Shown here piece after piece: positions 1 to 7,260 of a stretch of DNA of 64,000 nucleotides. How positions within the stretch are numbered: position 1 is the first letter of the stretch; every line of letters begins with the position of its first letter. The stretch is from DASSQJ01 sp963730165. GTDB taxonomy: Bacteria; Actinomycetota; Actinomycetes; Actinomycetales; Dermatophilaceae. Made by a program: the position numbers and the translations under genes. The DNA lies in assembly GCA_963730165.1 (NCBI GenBank), contig CAVSQS010000004.1, positions 1-64,000 on the forward strand, read 5' to 3'. Below the pieces are notes generated by a model, which worked only from the letters and a program-made list of their open reading frames with translations, had not been told where the DNA came from and searched no databases.

Positions 1-1527
1 GTTGCTGGACCGACCTTCGACCTGGTGGTTGCCGCAAACCGCCTCCCCGTCGACTTCGTCGTCGACGCTCGAGGCGAGGGCACCTGGCAGCGCAGTCCGG
101 GCGGTTTGGTGTCAGCGATGGAGGGGGTGATGGAGGACCGGGATGCGGCATGGGTCGGCTGGGCCGGCGAGCCCGGGCCTGCCCCCGCACCGTTCCATCA
201 GGGCAACCTCTTCCTGCATCCGGTGGACCTGACCTCCGGTGAGATCGAGGAGTACTACGAGGGCTTCAGCAACGACACGCTGTGGCCGATCTACCACGAC
301 GTGATCGTTCAGGCGACCTTCCATCGCCACTGGTGGGAGACCTATCGGACGGTCAACCAGCGCTTCGCCCAGGCCATCGCCGAGGCGGCCGCGCCGGGCG
401 CCACCGTCTGGGTGCACGACTACCAGCTGCAGCTGGTGCCGGCGATGGTGCGGGCGATCCGGCCCGACCTGCGCATCGGATGGTTCAACCACATACCCTT
501 CCCGCCGGTCGAGCTCTTCGCCCAGCTGCCATGGCGTCGGGCGCTGGTCGAGGGACTGCTGGGCGCGGACTTCCTGGGCTTCCAGCGCACCGCAGATGCC
601 GACAACTTCCTGCGTTCCTGTCGCCGCCTCCTGAGCATGGCGACCAAGGGCGACACCGTGAGGTTCACCTCCCCTGGTGAGGATCCGGTACGACGAACCG
701 TGCGGGTGAGCGCCATCCCGATCTCGGTGGATTTCCGGGGCCTGTCAGCGCTGGCCGGCACCCCAGAGGTCCTCGCCCGCGCGGCCGAGATCCGCGCCTC
801 ATTGGGCGACCCGGAGATCCTCATGTTGGGCGTCGACCGGCTCGACTACACCAAGGGAATCCGGCACCGGCTGAAGGCCTACGAAGAGCTCCTGCGGGAC
901 AAGACGCTGGCCCCGCCCAACGCGACGCTGATGCAGGTCGCGACGCCGAGTCGGGAGCGCGTGGACGCCTACCGCGTGCTGCGCGACGAAGTGGAGCGCA
1001 CGGTCGGCCAGATCAACGGCGAGTACTCGGTCCTGGGCTCGACCGCGATCCACTACCTGCACCACTCCTATCCCCGTGAAGAGATGGCCGCGATGTTCGT
1101 GGCCGCGGACATCATGCTGGTGACGCCGCTGCGTGATGGCATGAACCTGGTGGCCAAGGAGTACGTCAGCTGCCGCAACGACCTCGGTGGCGCCCTGGTC
1201 CTGTCCGAGTTCACCGGCGCCTGGCACGAGCTGCACCAGGCCTTCATCTGCAACCCGCACGACATCGAGGGCGTCAAGCAGACGATCATGCGCGCGATCA
1301 CGGCCCCCGAGGACGAGCGGCGCCGCCGGATGAAGGCGATGCGCAAGCGTGTCGCCGACCACGATGTGCAGCGGTGGGCATCCCGTTACCTCGAGGCACT
1401 CGCGTCGGCGCCGTCGAGACCGCAACGGCCGACCCGGGCCAGCGCAGAGGAGACGCTCTCCGTCGAACGTGCCAACCGGGCCAACCTGCGCGCGTCCGAC
1501 AGCGCCTCAGAGCGGACCGACGGGTGA
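1..1527 (+). CDS. otsA: Trehalose-6-phosphate synthase (5' end outside window)
   Basis: Glycosyltransferase family 20 enzyme that joins UDP-glucose and glucose-6-phosphate into trehalose-6-phosphate in the cytoplasm. The frame is open from base 1 and reads VAGPTFDLVVAANRLPVDF, so the true start is upstream and the GTG at 25 is probably internal. Family motifs seen in order are ANRLPVDF, HDYQLQLVPAMVR, NHIPFPPVELF, GVDRLDYTKGI (phosphate-binding Arg/Lys region) and PLRDGMNLVAKEYV. The last ~50 residues are a low-complexity tail typical of actinobacterial versions. The stop overlaps the GTG start of otsB (GTGA), so the two are translationally coupled. Confidence 0.95.
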   Translation, partial: VAGPTFDLVVAANRLPVDFVVDARGEGTWQRSPGGLVSAMEGVMEDRDAAWVGWAGEPGPAPAPFHQGNLFLHPVDLTSGEIEEYYEGFSNDTLWPIYHDVIVQATFHRHWWETYRTVNQRFAQAIAEAAAPGATVWVHDYQLQLVPAMVRAIRPDLRIGWFNHIPFPPVELFAQLPWRRALVEGLLGADFLGFQRTADADNFLRSCRRLLSMATKGDTVRFTSPGEDPVRRTVRVSAIPISVDFRGLSALAGTPEVLARAAEIRASLGDPEILMLGVDRLDYTKGIRHRLKAYEELLRDKTLAPPNATLMQVATPSRERVDAYRVLRDEVERTVGQINGEYSVLGSTAIHYLHHSYPREEMAAMFVAADIMLVTPLRDGMNLVAKEYVSCRNDLGGALVLSEFTGAWHELHQAFICNPHDIEGVKQTIMRAITAPEDERRRRMKAMRKRVADHDVQRWASRYLEALASAPSRPQRPTRASAEETLSVERANRANLRASDSASERTDG

Positions 1528-2339
1528 GCGAGGTGGGAGAGCTGGGCGAGGGCCTGCGTGTCGCGCTGGCCGCCTTCGCCGCCCGGCCCCGGGTCGTCGT
1601 GGCCGTCGACTTCGACGGCACGCTCGCTCCGTTCGTCACTGACCCCCTGCAGGCCAGAGCCGTGCCAGGTGGCCTCGAGGCCCTGCGCGACGCCGCAGCC
1701 CTGGGCGGAGTCACCACGGCGGTCGTGTCCGGGCGCGACCTCGCGACCCTGGAGACATTGACCGGCATCGGTCCGGACGAGGGCATCACCCTGATCGGCA
1801 GCCACGGCGCGCAGACCAACCGCAGGGACCGGGCCGGGCAGGTGTCGGCCGCCGGTGGCGCCCACCTCGACGGGGCCGCGGCGGCCCTGCTGGCGACGGT
1901 GAATGACGAGCTCGAGGCGATCAGATCCCGTTACCCCGCAGCGCGACTGGAGTACAAGCCTGCCGCTGTCGCGCTACACACCCGAGACGTCGAGCCGGGG
2001 GCCGCCGAGGCCGCCAGCACGGCCGCGCACGAGGTGGGCCGACGGCACGCGGGTGTGCATGTCATACCCGGCAAGCAGGTCGTCGAGCTGGCTGTCTCCG
2101 CGGCGGACAAAGGCAGTGCCCTGGCCGACCTCGCCCGGACGACGAGCTCGGACGCGACCCTCTACGTCGGGGACGACGAGACCGACGAGCGAGCATTCGC
2201 CGCGCTCCACCCCGTGTCGGGCGACCTGACCGTCAAGGTCGGTGCCGGCGAAACCGCCGCCGTGCAGCGGATACCAGGACCCGAGGCCGTCGTCGCGCTG
2301 CTCAAGCTGTTCGTCGACGTGCGGCGCCGGCACCGTTGA
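1524..2339 (+). CDS. otsB: Trehalose-6-phosphate phosphatase
   Basis: HAD-superfamily phosphatase that removes phosphate from trehalose-6-phosphate, finishing trehalose synthesis begun by OtsA. The GTG at 1524 overlaps the otsA stop codon; this gives 271 residues, the usual size, whereas the longer open frame from 1374 would run deep into otsA. HAD motif I is DFDGTLAPF (nucleophile Asp), followed by VVSGRDL and the motif IV region YVGDDETDERAF that binds magnesium. With otsA it forms a two-gene osmoprotectant operon. Confidence 0.95.
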   Translation: MSEVGELGEGLRVALAAFAARPRVVVAVDFDGTLAPFVTDPLQARAVPGGLEALRDAAALGGVTTAVVSGRDLATLETLTGIGPDEGITLIGSHGAQTNRRDRAGQVSAAGGAHLDGAAAALLATVNDELEAIRSRYPAARLEYKPAAVALHTRDVEPGAAEAASTAAHEVGRRHAGVHVIPGKQVVELAVSAADKGSALADLARTTSSDATLYVGDDETDERAFAALHPVSGDLTVKVGAGETAAVQRIPGPEAVVALLKLFVDVRRRHR

Positions 2340-2391
2340 CGCCGCTCCTCGAGCAGTCCGAGGGCAGTTCCGCACGCACGGGTCGGCCGAG

Positions 2392-2673
2392 TCAGAAGGT
2401 GAGGATCTGGTAGCCGTCGAGGATGAGCTGACGGACGCTGGCGTGGCCCTTGTAGTCCGACAGCAGTGGCCAGTGGTGCTCGACCAGGTCCGATTCCACG
2501 CCGTGGGCACGGGCGCAGTACCCCCAGGCGCCGCGCGTGTGTGGTCGCAGCTGCTCGACCAGGCGGTGGAGCGGGTGCTCGGGCGCGGAGGCGGCGGCGA
2601 GGGTGTCCACGCCGGAGCCGTCGTAGACGACGACCACGTCGTCCCCGGCGACGAGCACGGTGATGCGGGGCGC
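2392..2673 (-). pseudogene. DsrE-like protein, N-terminally truncated or start unclear
   Basis: About 93 residues resemble the C-terminal two thirds of DsrE-family proteins: a VVVVYDGSGVDTLA strand, a GAWGYCARAHGV segment with the conserved Cys, and the ending GHASVRQLILDGYQILTF. The first strand and helix of the fold are missing, and no ATG or GTG with a Shine-Dalgarno sequence lies at the right place. The frame runs open up to 2790, but the upstream part looks like shadow sequence. Known family members act in sulfur transfer or as small oligomeric proteins. I infer a decayed gene; a short functional variant remains possible. Confidence 0.5.
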
Positions 2674-2675
2674 TG

Positions 2676-2846
2676 CTACCAGATGGCACCCGAGGCGGCG
2701 CCGGGGAACCAGCTCAGGCCCTCGCTGAGGGGTGTTGTCCCCGGGTTGGGGACGATGACGTAGTGCGCGCCGTGGCCACCGATGACCCACATGCCATGGG
2801 CGTTGTGCGTGCTGACCGAGGGGCAGATGAAGAGCTGGCTCGCGGA
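2676..2846 (-). pseudogene. Possible C-terminal coding remnant, family unknown
   Basis: One minus-strand frame reads a protein-like sequence ending GLSWFPGAASGAIW before a TAG. It includes FICPSVSTHNAHGMWVIGGH and HYVIVPNPGTTPLSE. Third positions are almost all G or C, while second positions carry the A/T expected of real coding sequence. No start codon with a ribosome site is visible, and upstream the frame enters a GC palindrome. It overlaps nothing convincing. I do not recognise the family; it is probably a scrap of a lost gene. Confidence 0.25.
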
Positions 2847-2875
2847 TCCCCGGCGCCCGGACCGGGCGCCGGGGA
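2847..2875. terminator. Perfect GC hairpin, likely terminator
   Basis: Two 14-base perfect inverted arms (TCCCCGGCGCCCGG and its complement) separated by one base. It lies about 100 bases past the stop of the minus-strand thioredoxin gene that ends the arsR-permease-thioredoxin operon. There is no U-tract, which is common for actinobacterial terminators. The one-base loop implies the inner pairs open, or that it acts as a DNA palindrome. Confidence 0.45.
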
Positions 2876-2977
2876 CGCCCGGCGGCGCCTCACCGTTCGT
2901 CGTGCCGGATCCTTCCGCGGGGGCCGGGCACGACGGGGCGCCCGAGAGGACGCGAGCGCCGGGCCGTCCCGTGGTGG

Positions 2978-3220
2978 TCAGTTCGTGGCAGCGGTGAGGA
3001 GCCGGGTGATCTCCGCCGTCTTCGGGACGCGGCCGGAGACGACGACCTTCTCGTCGACGACGAGCCCCGGGGTGGACATGACGCCGTAGCCGAGGATGGT
3101 CGGGTAGTCCTCGACCTTCTCCACCGTCGCGTCGAGGCCGAGCTGGTCGATGGCCTCCCGTGTCGCGCGCTCGAGGTTCTTGCAGTTGGCACAGCCGGGT
3201 CCGAGGATCTTGACGATCAT
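2978..3220 (-). CDS. Small CxxC thioredoxin-like (redox-active disulfide) protein
   Basis: An 80-residue thioredoxin-fold protein of the glutaredoxin-like 'redox-active disulfide protein 2' type. It starts MIVKILGPGCANC, so the CxxC pair is C10/C13, and carries the cis-Pro segment MSTPGLVVDE. No signal peptide, so cytoplasmic. It starts 23 bases after the permease gene with a good ribosome site (AAAGGAGGC upstream of ATG). This gene commonly follows ArsR plus permease genes, so it probably supplies electrons or handles the metalloid or thiol substrate of that system (inference). Confidence 0.85.
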   Translation of the reverse strand: MIVKILGPGCANCKNLERATREAIDQLGLDATVEKVEDYPTILGYGVMSTPGLVVDEKVVVSGRVPKTAEITRLLTAATN

Positions 3221-3242
3221 CAGGGCCTCCTTTCGGTGGTGC

Positions 3243-4292
3243 TCAGGCGAGCAGGACGTTGAACAGGTAGCCCACCGCGACGATCGAGGCGCCGACGATG
3301 GAGACGTACGTGGCGAGCAACCGGGGCTTCAGGACGCGGCGGAGCAGGATCAGCTCGGGCAGCGACAGCGCGACGACGGCCATCATGAAGGCGAGGAGGG
3401 TGCCCATCGGCAGGCCCTTGTCGTGGAGTGCCTCGACCAGCGGCAGGATGCCGGCGGCGTTGGAGTACAGGGGGATGCCGAGGCCGACGGCGACGATGAC
3501 ACCGAAGGGGTTGTCCGGTCCGGCGTAGCTGGCGAAGAGGTCCTCGGGCGCCCAGCCGTGGATCACCGCGCCGAGCCCGATGCCGACCAACAGGTACGGC
3601 CAGATCCGCCGGAGGATGTTCCCGACCTCCTCGGCCGCCATCTGGACCCGCTGGGCGAACGTCAGCCCGGCCGTGGGGTCGACGACCTGCCCACCGAGCG
3701 TGGTCTCGAAGACGAAGGGCTCGACGTAACGTTCGAGCCGGAGCCGGCCGAGGACCCAGCCGGCGAGGACGGCGATCGAGAGGCCGGCACCGATGTAGGC
3801 CAGGGTGACCTGCCACCCGAAGAGCGTGAGCAGCAGGCCGACGGCGATCTCGTTGACGAGCGGGCTGGCGATGAGGAAGCTCAGCGTGACCCCCAACGGC
3901 ACCCCGGCCGCGACGAACCCGATGAACGCGGGTACCGCGCTGCACGAGCAGAACGGGGTGACGACGCCCAGGCCCGCGGCCATGACGTTGCCGACGCCCT
4001 CCCGTCGCCCGCCGAGCAGGGCGCGGGTGCGCTCGATGCTCATGTAGGAGCGAAGGATGGTGATGACGACAATGACGCCCGAGAGCAGCAGGACGATCTT
4101 GACGGTGTCGTAGGCGAAGAAGTGGAGGGTCTCGGTGAGGCGGGCGCCCGGGTCCAGGCCCAGGACGTCGTAGAACAGGGCGTCCCAGACCCACTCGTTC
4201 AGCCAGTACGCCACGGCCCAGAGCCCCGCGAGCCCCACGACGCTCGCCCCGCGACCTGCGCGCGTGGTGGGCAGGTGTGGGGCGATGGTCAT
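3243..4292 (-). CDS. ArsP-like permease (YraQ/DUF318 family)
   Basis: Multi-pass membrane permease of 349 residues. The ATG at 4292 overlaps the arsR stop (ATGA), which fixes the start; the longer open frame to 4520 would lie inside arsR. About eight hydrophobic segments are visible. The family signature VTPFCSCSAVPAFIGF (cysteine pair, about residue 135) and a second-half segment GIPLYSNAAGILPL are present. Members export organoarsenicals or other metalloids, or are uncharacterised. The neighbouring ArsR regulator and CxxC protein support a metal or metalloid resistance role; the substrate cannot be told from sequence. Confidence 0.85.
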   Translation of the reverse strand: MTIAPHLPTTRAGRGASVVGLAGLWAVAYWLNEWVWDALFYDVLGLDPGARLTETLHFFAYDTVKIVLLLSGVIVVITILRSYMSIERTRALLGGRREGVGNVMAAGLGVVTPFCSCSAVPAFIGFVAAGVPLGVTLSFLIASPLVNEIAVGLLLTLFGWQVTLAYIGAGLSIAVLAGWVLGRLRLERYVEPFVFETTLGGQVVDPTAGLTFAQRVQMAAEEVGNILRRIWPYLLVGIGLGAVIHGWAPEDLFASYAGPDNPFGVIVAVGLGIPLYSNAAGILPLVEALHDKGLPMGTLLAFMMAVVALSLPELILLRRVLKPRLLATYVSIVGASIVAVGYLFNVLLA

Positions 4293-4618
4293 GGCGAGAT
4301 CCGTGTCGTGTCCACCGGCAGCGAGGCGGCCAGGCGTTCGGCCGCGTCGGGGGCCAGCGTGTAGTCGATCCATCGACCTCGCCGGGCGCTGGTGACCAGG
4401 CCCGCCTCGCGCAGCACCTTCAGGTGGTAGCTCAGGAGGTTGCCGGCGACGGGGACCCGGTCCTGCAGATCGCACACACAGCTCGTGCCGTTCTGCTCCA
4501 GGTGGCGCAGCACGGTCCACCTCACCGGGTCGGCCACTGCGGACAGCAGGGCCAGCGAGTCCTCCGTCCGTGCGGCCTGCCGTGCCGTGATCAGCTCGAG
4601 GGCCGTTGCTTCAGCCAC
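4289..4618 (-). CDS. ArsR/SmtB-family metal-responsive repressor
   Basis: Winged-helix DNA-binding repressor of 109 residues. The DNA-recognition region SYHLKVLREAGLV and the wing RRGRWIDYTL are clear. A cysteine pair in TSCVCDLQDRV sits where classical ArsR/SmtB sensors place their alpha-3 ligands, so As(III)/Sb(III) or a soft metal is a likely inducer. It starts with GTG and has no Shine-Dalgarno sequence, which fits a leaderless transcript. It is the first gene of the arsR-permease-thioredoxin operon and probably represses itself. Confidence 0.9.
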   Translation of the reverse strand: MAEATALELITARQAARTEDSLALLSAVADPVRWTVLRHLEQNGTSCVCDLQDRVPVAGNLLSYHLKVLREAGLVTSARRGRWIDYTLAPDAAERLAASLPVDTTRISP

Positions 4619-4630
4619 ATTCGAATCGTA
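4619..4630 (-). promoter_or_regulatory. Probable leaderless promoter and operator of the arsR operon
   Basis: Reading the minus strand, TACGAT is followed by six bases and then the GTG start of arsR. That matches the leaderless layout common in actinobacteria (a TANNNT -10 about 7 bases before the start codon). The 8-bp palindrome ATTCGAAT lies directly between them, where a dimeric ArsR could block transcription. No convincing -35 is visible. In the rest of the 342-base gap (4631-4960) I see no gene, only the leader of the next plus-strand gene. Confidence 0.45.
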
Positions 4631-4960
4631 GTCCTGCTCCGAACTCGGATCGGCGCGTGTGTGTCCACAGGCACATCAGTCAGAACTGAATCATCGCTGA
4701 CCGTTCCGGAGGGAGCGAGGTACGCTCCAACGTGGCGTTGTGACGCGTCGAACGACTTCGACGCGGCGGCCTTCACGCCGCCTAGGGTTGATTCATGGGC
4801 GGCCACGCTCACGAGCCCGCGCCCGGATCCTTCGCACGGCGGCGGCCCGGCCGGTGGGCGAGAGCCGGTCCACGACTCCGAGCCGGTCTCGGGTCCTCGG
4901 TCGCCGGCGCGGCCGCCCCAGACCCCAACCGGAACCCCATCGTCGTCGGGGAGGTTGACC

Positions 4961-5674
4961 ATGTCCCACGACACCACCACTGACCACCGATCCACCGCCC
5001 GAGCCGTCGGAGTGCTCTTCATCCTCGCCTCGGTGACCGCCGTCCTCGGCGGCTCGCTCATCGCCCCGATGGCCGAGGAGGGCGCCGACCTGACTGCCCT
5101 GAAGGCCCAGGTCGTCACCGGCGTGCTGCTCGAGGCGCTCCTCGCGCTGTCCGTCATCGCCATCGCCGTGCTCCTGTTCCCGGTGCTGCGCCGTCAACAC
5201 GAGGGGACCGCCCTCGGGTACGCCGCGCTGCGCACCGTCGAAGGCGGGTTCGTCCTGCTCGCCACCTCGACCGCCCTCATCGCGGTCAACACCGAGGCGG
5301 CGTCGGCCACGCTGCTCGCGACCCGTGACTGGGCCTACTTCGTCGGGACGATGTTCGTCTTCGGCGTGAGCGCGGTCGTGCTGGGCGTGCTGCTCCTGCA
5401 GTCCCGGCTGGTGCCCCGTTGGCTGTCCGGATGGGGCCTGCTCGGCGCGGTGCTGCTCCTTGCGCGCGCCGTGCTCGAGATGTACGGGGTGGAGTCCTCG
5501 CTCGGCGTCCAGTTCGTCTGGGCCGCGCCGATCGCCCTGCAGGAGATGGTCTTCGCCGTCTGGCTCCTCGTGAAGGGCTTCGACACGAGCCACCTCCGCG
5601 TGCCGACCCGGCCCGGGCAGGTCGTCCGCGACGCCGAGCCCGTCGACCGGGCCCATGACCCCGCGGTGACGTAG
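4961..5674 (+). CDS. DUF4386-type membrane protein
   Basis: Integral membrane protein of 237 residues with about six hydrophobic helices, beginning MSHDTTTDHRSTARAVGVLF after a GGGGAGG ribosome site. The longer open frame starting at 4277 runs through the divergent arsR region and is not credible. The arrangement of helices and the RTVEGGFVLLA and ARDWAYFVGT-type segments match the DUF4386 family, whose function is unknown. The next gene begins 2 bases after the stop, so the two are co-transcribed. Confidence 0.75.
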   Translation: MSHDTTTDHRSTARAVGVLFILASVTAVLGGSLIAPMAEEGADLTALKAQVVTGVLLEALLALSVIAIAVLLFPVLRRQHEGTALGYAALRTVEGGFVLLATSTALIAVNTEAASATLLATRDWAYFVGTMFVFGVSAVVLGVLLLQSRLVPRWLSGWGLLGAVLLLARAVLEMYGVESSLGVQFVWAAPIALQEMVFAVWLLVKGFDTSHLRVPTRPGQVVRDAEPVDRAHDPAVT

Positions 5675-5676
5675 CG

Positions 5677-6378
5677 ATGCGGGGCAACGTTCGGCGTGCC
5701 GCCCTCGCGGCGGCGGTGGTGGCTGCGCCGCTGGTGGTCCGTGCCCGAACCCGGGCAGCCCACTGGGGAGCCACCCGTGACGAGGTCCTCAGCCCACTAC
5801 CGGGCGACGCCCTGGTCCGCGACCCCGAGCTGGTGACGACCCGGGCGATCACCATCGCGGCACCGCCCGAGGAGGTCTTCCCGTGGCTGGCACAGCTCGG
5901 GCAGGGCCGGGGCGGCTTCTACAGCTACGACTGGCTCGAGAACCGGGCCGGTCTCGACATTCGCAGCGCCGACCGCATCCTGTCCGAGCACCAGCACCTC
6001 GAGACGGGGGACCGGGTCCCGGTGGCGCCCGGTCCCGACTTCTACGGGTTCACCGTGGCGGAGGTGGCAGCCCCGGATCGACTGGTCCTGCGGATGCGAG
6101 TCCATCCGTTCACCGGGCGTCCGCCCCAGCCCGGGACGGCGGGCCCGAGCTGGCTGTTGGACGCCTCCTGGGCGTTCGAGCTGAGGCCGATCGGGCCGGC
6201 CTCGACCCGCCTGCTCACCCGAACCCGGGTCGACCTGCGACTTCCCGCCGGACTGGCGCTGCCCTACGGCCTCGCCCTCGAGGTCCTCGAGCTGGCGATG
6301 GAGCGGCGGATGCTCCTCGGTATCCGGGACCGGGCGTGCGGCGCGTCCACCAAGGGGGCCGGCGGGTGTCGTCGCTAG
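5677..6378 (+). CDS. SRPBCC-like (START-fold) protein with N-terminal hydrophobic segment
   Basis: 233 residues. A short Ala/Val-rich hydrophobic N-terminus is followed by an SRPBCC-type ligand-binding domain recognisable from ITIAAPPEEVFPWLAQLGQGRGGFY, here split as ITIAAPPEEVFPWL and QGRGGFYSYDWLEN, then strands ending in TRLLTRTRVDLRLP. Such proteins bind hydrophobic ligands; the substrate is unknown. It follows the DUF4386 gene by 2 bases. Its 3' end overlaps the convergent 2TM gene by 4 bases. Confidence 0.7.
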   Translation: MRGNVRRAALAAAVVAAPLVVRARTRAAHWGATRDEVLSPLPGDALVRDPELVTTRAITIAAPPEEVFPWLAQLGQGRGGFYSYDWLENRAGLDIRSADRILSEHQHLETGDRVPVAPGPDFYGFTVAEVAAPDRLVLRMRVHPFTGRPPQPGTAGPSWLLDASWAFELRPIGPASTRLLTRTRVDLRLPAGLALPYGLALEVLELAMERRMLLGIRDRACGASTKGAGGCRR

Positions 6379-6626
6379 TGCGTCACGTGGCGGGTGCTGG
6401 AGGCGCCGGCGGAACGCCGGCCCACCACGATGTAGGTCAGGACATGGAACGCCAGCGCGAAGCCCCAGAACAGCGTGATCCAGTACGCCCACTGGATGCC
6501 GGCTTGACCGAGCATCGCATCGAGGATCCAGAAGAACGCGTTGATGATGAGGAAGGCACCGACGTGCCACATCAGGTCGGTGAGGTTCTTGGCTCGTCGT
6601 GCCTGCTCCTCGGGAGTGATCGACAT
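6375..6626 (-). CDS. Small 2TM-domain membrane protein
   Basis: 83 residues with two transmembrane helices (LMWHVGAFLIINAFFWILDA and WAYWITLFWGFALAFHVLTY), matching the '2TM domain' family of small membrane proteins of unknown function. It has a very strong ribosome site (GAGGAGGAGG, 5 bases from the ATG). It is transcribed opposite to the preceding pair and overlaps the 3' end of the SRPBCC gene. The 196 bases between it and the next gene (6627-6822) show nothing recognisable. Confidence 0.75.
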   Translation of the reverse strand: MSITPEEQARRAKNLTDLMWHVGAFLIINAFFWILDAMLGQAGIQWAYWITLFWGFALAFHVLTYIVVGRRSAGASSTRHVTH

Positions 6627-6822
6627 CGTGACCTCCTCCTCAGGCCGCCGTGGCGTCCGACCCGACAGCCGGGCCTCTCTCCGTCCACGGCTTCCTTCGA
6701 GTGTCCTCCGTCGTCGCCACGTGCCATAGGGCGGCGGTCACACTCGCCGCACGGATCCCCGACGAACCGTCGAGGCACACCCGCATCACGTGGTGCTCGA
6801 GCCGGACATCCCTCGACGCGGC

Positions 6823-7137
6823 TCACCCGCGGTGGCGTCGCCTCGCCCGCAGCAGCAGGCCGAGCGCGGCGAGCCCCACGACGGCGAGCGCCGTCGTGTC
6901 GACCGCGGGGATGAAGCGGACCTCGCGGTTGTTGATCGCGTAGACCCCGATGGCCCGGACCACACCGCCAACGCCGCCGCCGCTGCCCTGCTCGTCCGGG
7001 CCGCTGCCGCCGCCCCCGCCGCCGACGGCCACGGAGACCGGCACGATGACGACACCGTCGTGCTCGATCGGCTCGCCGAACACTCGGCGGATGCTCAGCT
7101 GCTCACTTGCGCGGTGCAGTAACTCCTCGGGCGTCAT
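6823..7137 (-). CDS. GerW/YtfJ-family protein
   Basis: 104 residues beginning MTPEELLHRASEQLSIRRVF; the ATG at 7137 has a GAGGAG ribosome site and is preferred over an upstream start. The pattern GEPIEHDGVVIVPVSVAVGG followed by a Gly-rich loop and IGVYAINNREVRFIPAVD is that of the sporulation-linked GerW (YtfJ) family. A C-terminal hydrophobic helix then follows (TALAVVGLAALGLLL) with a basic end. In Bacillus the homologue is needed for germination; actinobacterial members occur in non-sporulating species and their role is unknown. Confidence 0.75.
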   Translation of the reverse strand: MTPEELLHRASEQLSIRRVFGEPIEHDGVVIVPVSVAVGGGGGGSGPDEQGSGGGVGGVVRAIGVYAINNREVRFIPAVDTTALAVVGLAALGLLLRARRRHRG

Positions 7138-7260
7138 GGTCTTCTCCTCGGGGGATCGATGGGCGGGGTCGGAGAGGTCCTTGGACGCGGGCTGCGCGGT
7201 CCACGGCTCGGCAGCCTCGCGCAGCACCGGCGGCCGGTGGTGGAGCGTCGCGCACAGGAC

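Noticed and set aside
3150..4364. 404-residue plus-strand frame opposite the permease
   Set aside because: Asp/Glu/Arg-rich shadow of the minus-strand permease, with no ribosome site and no family resemblance.
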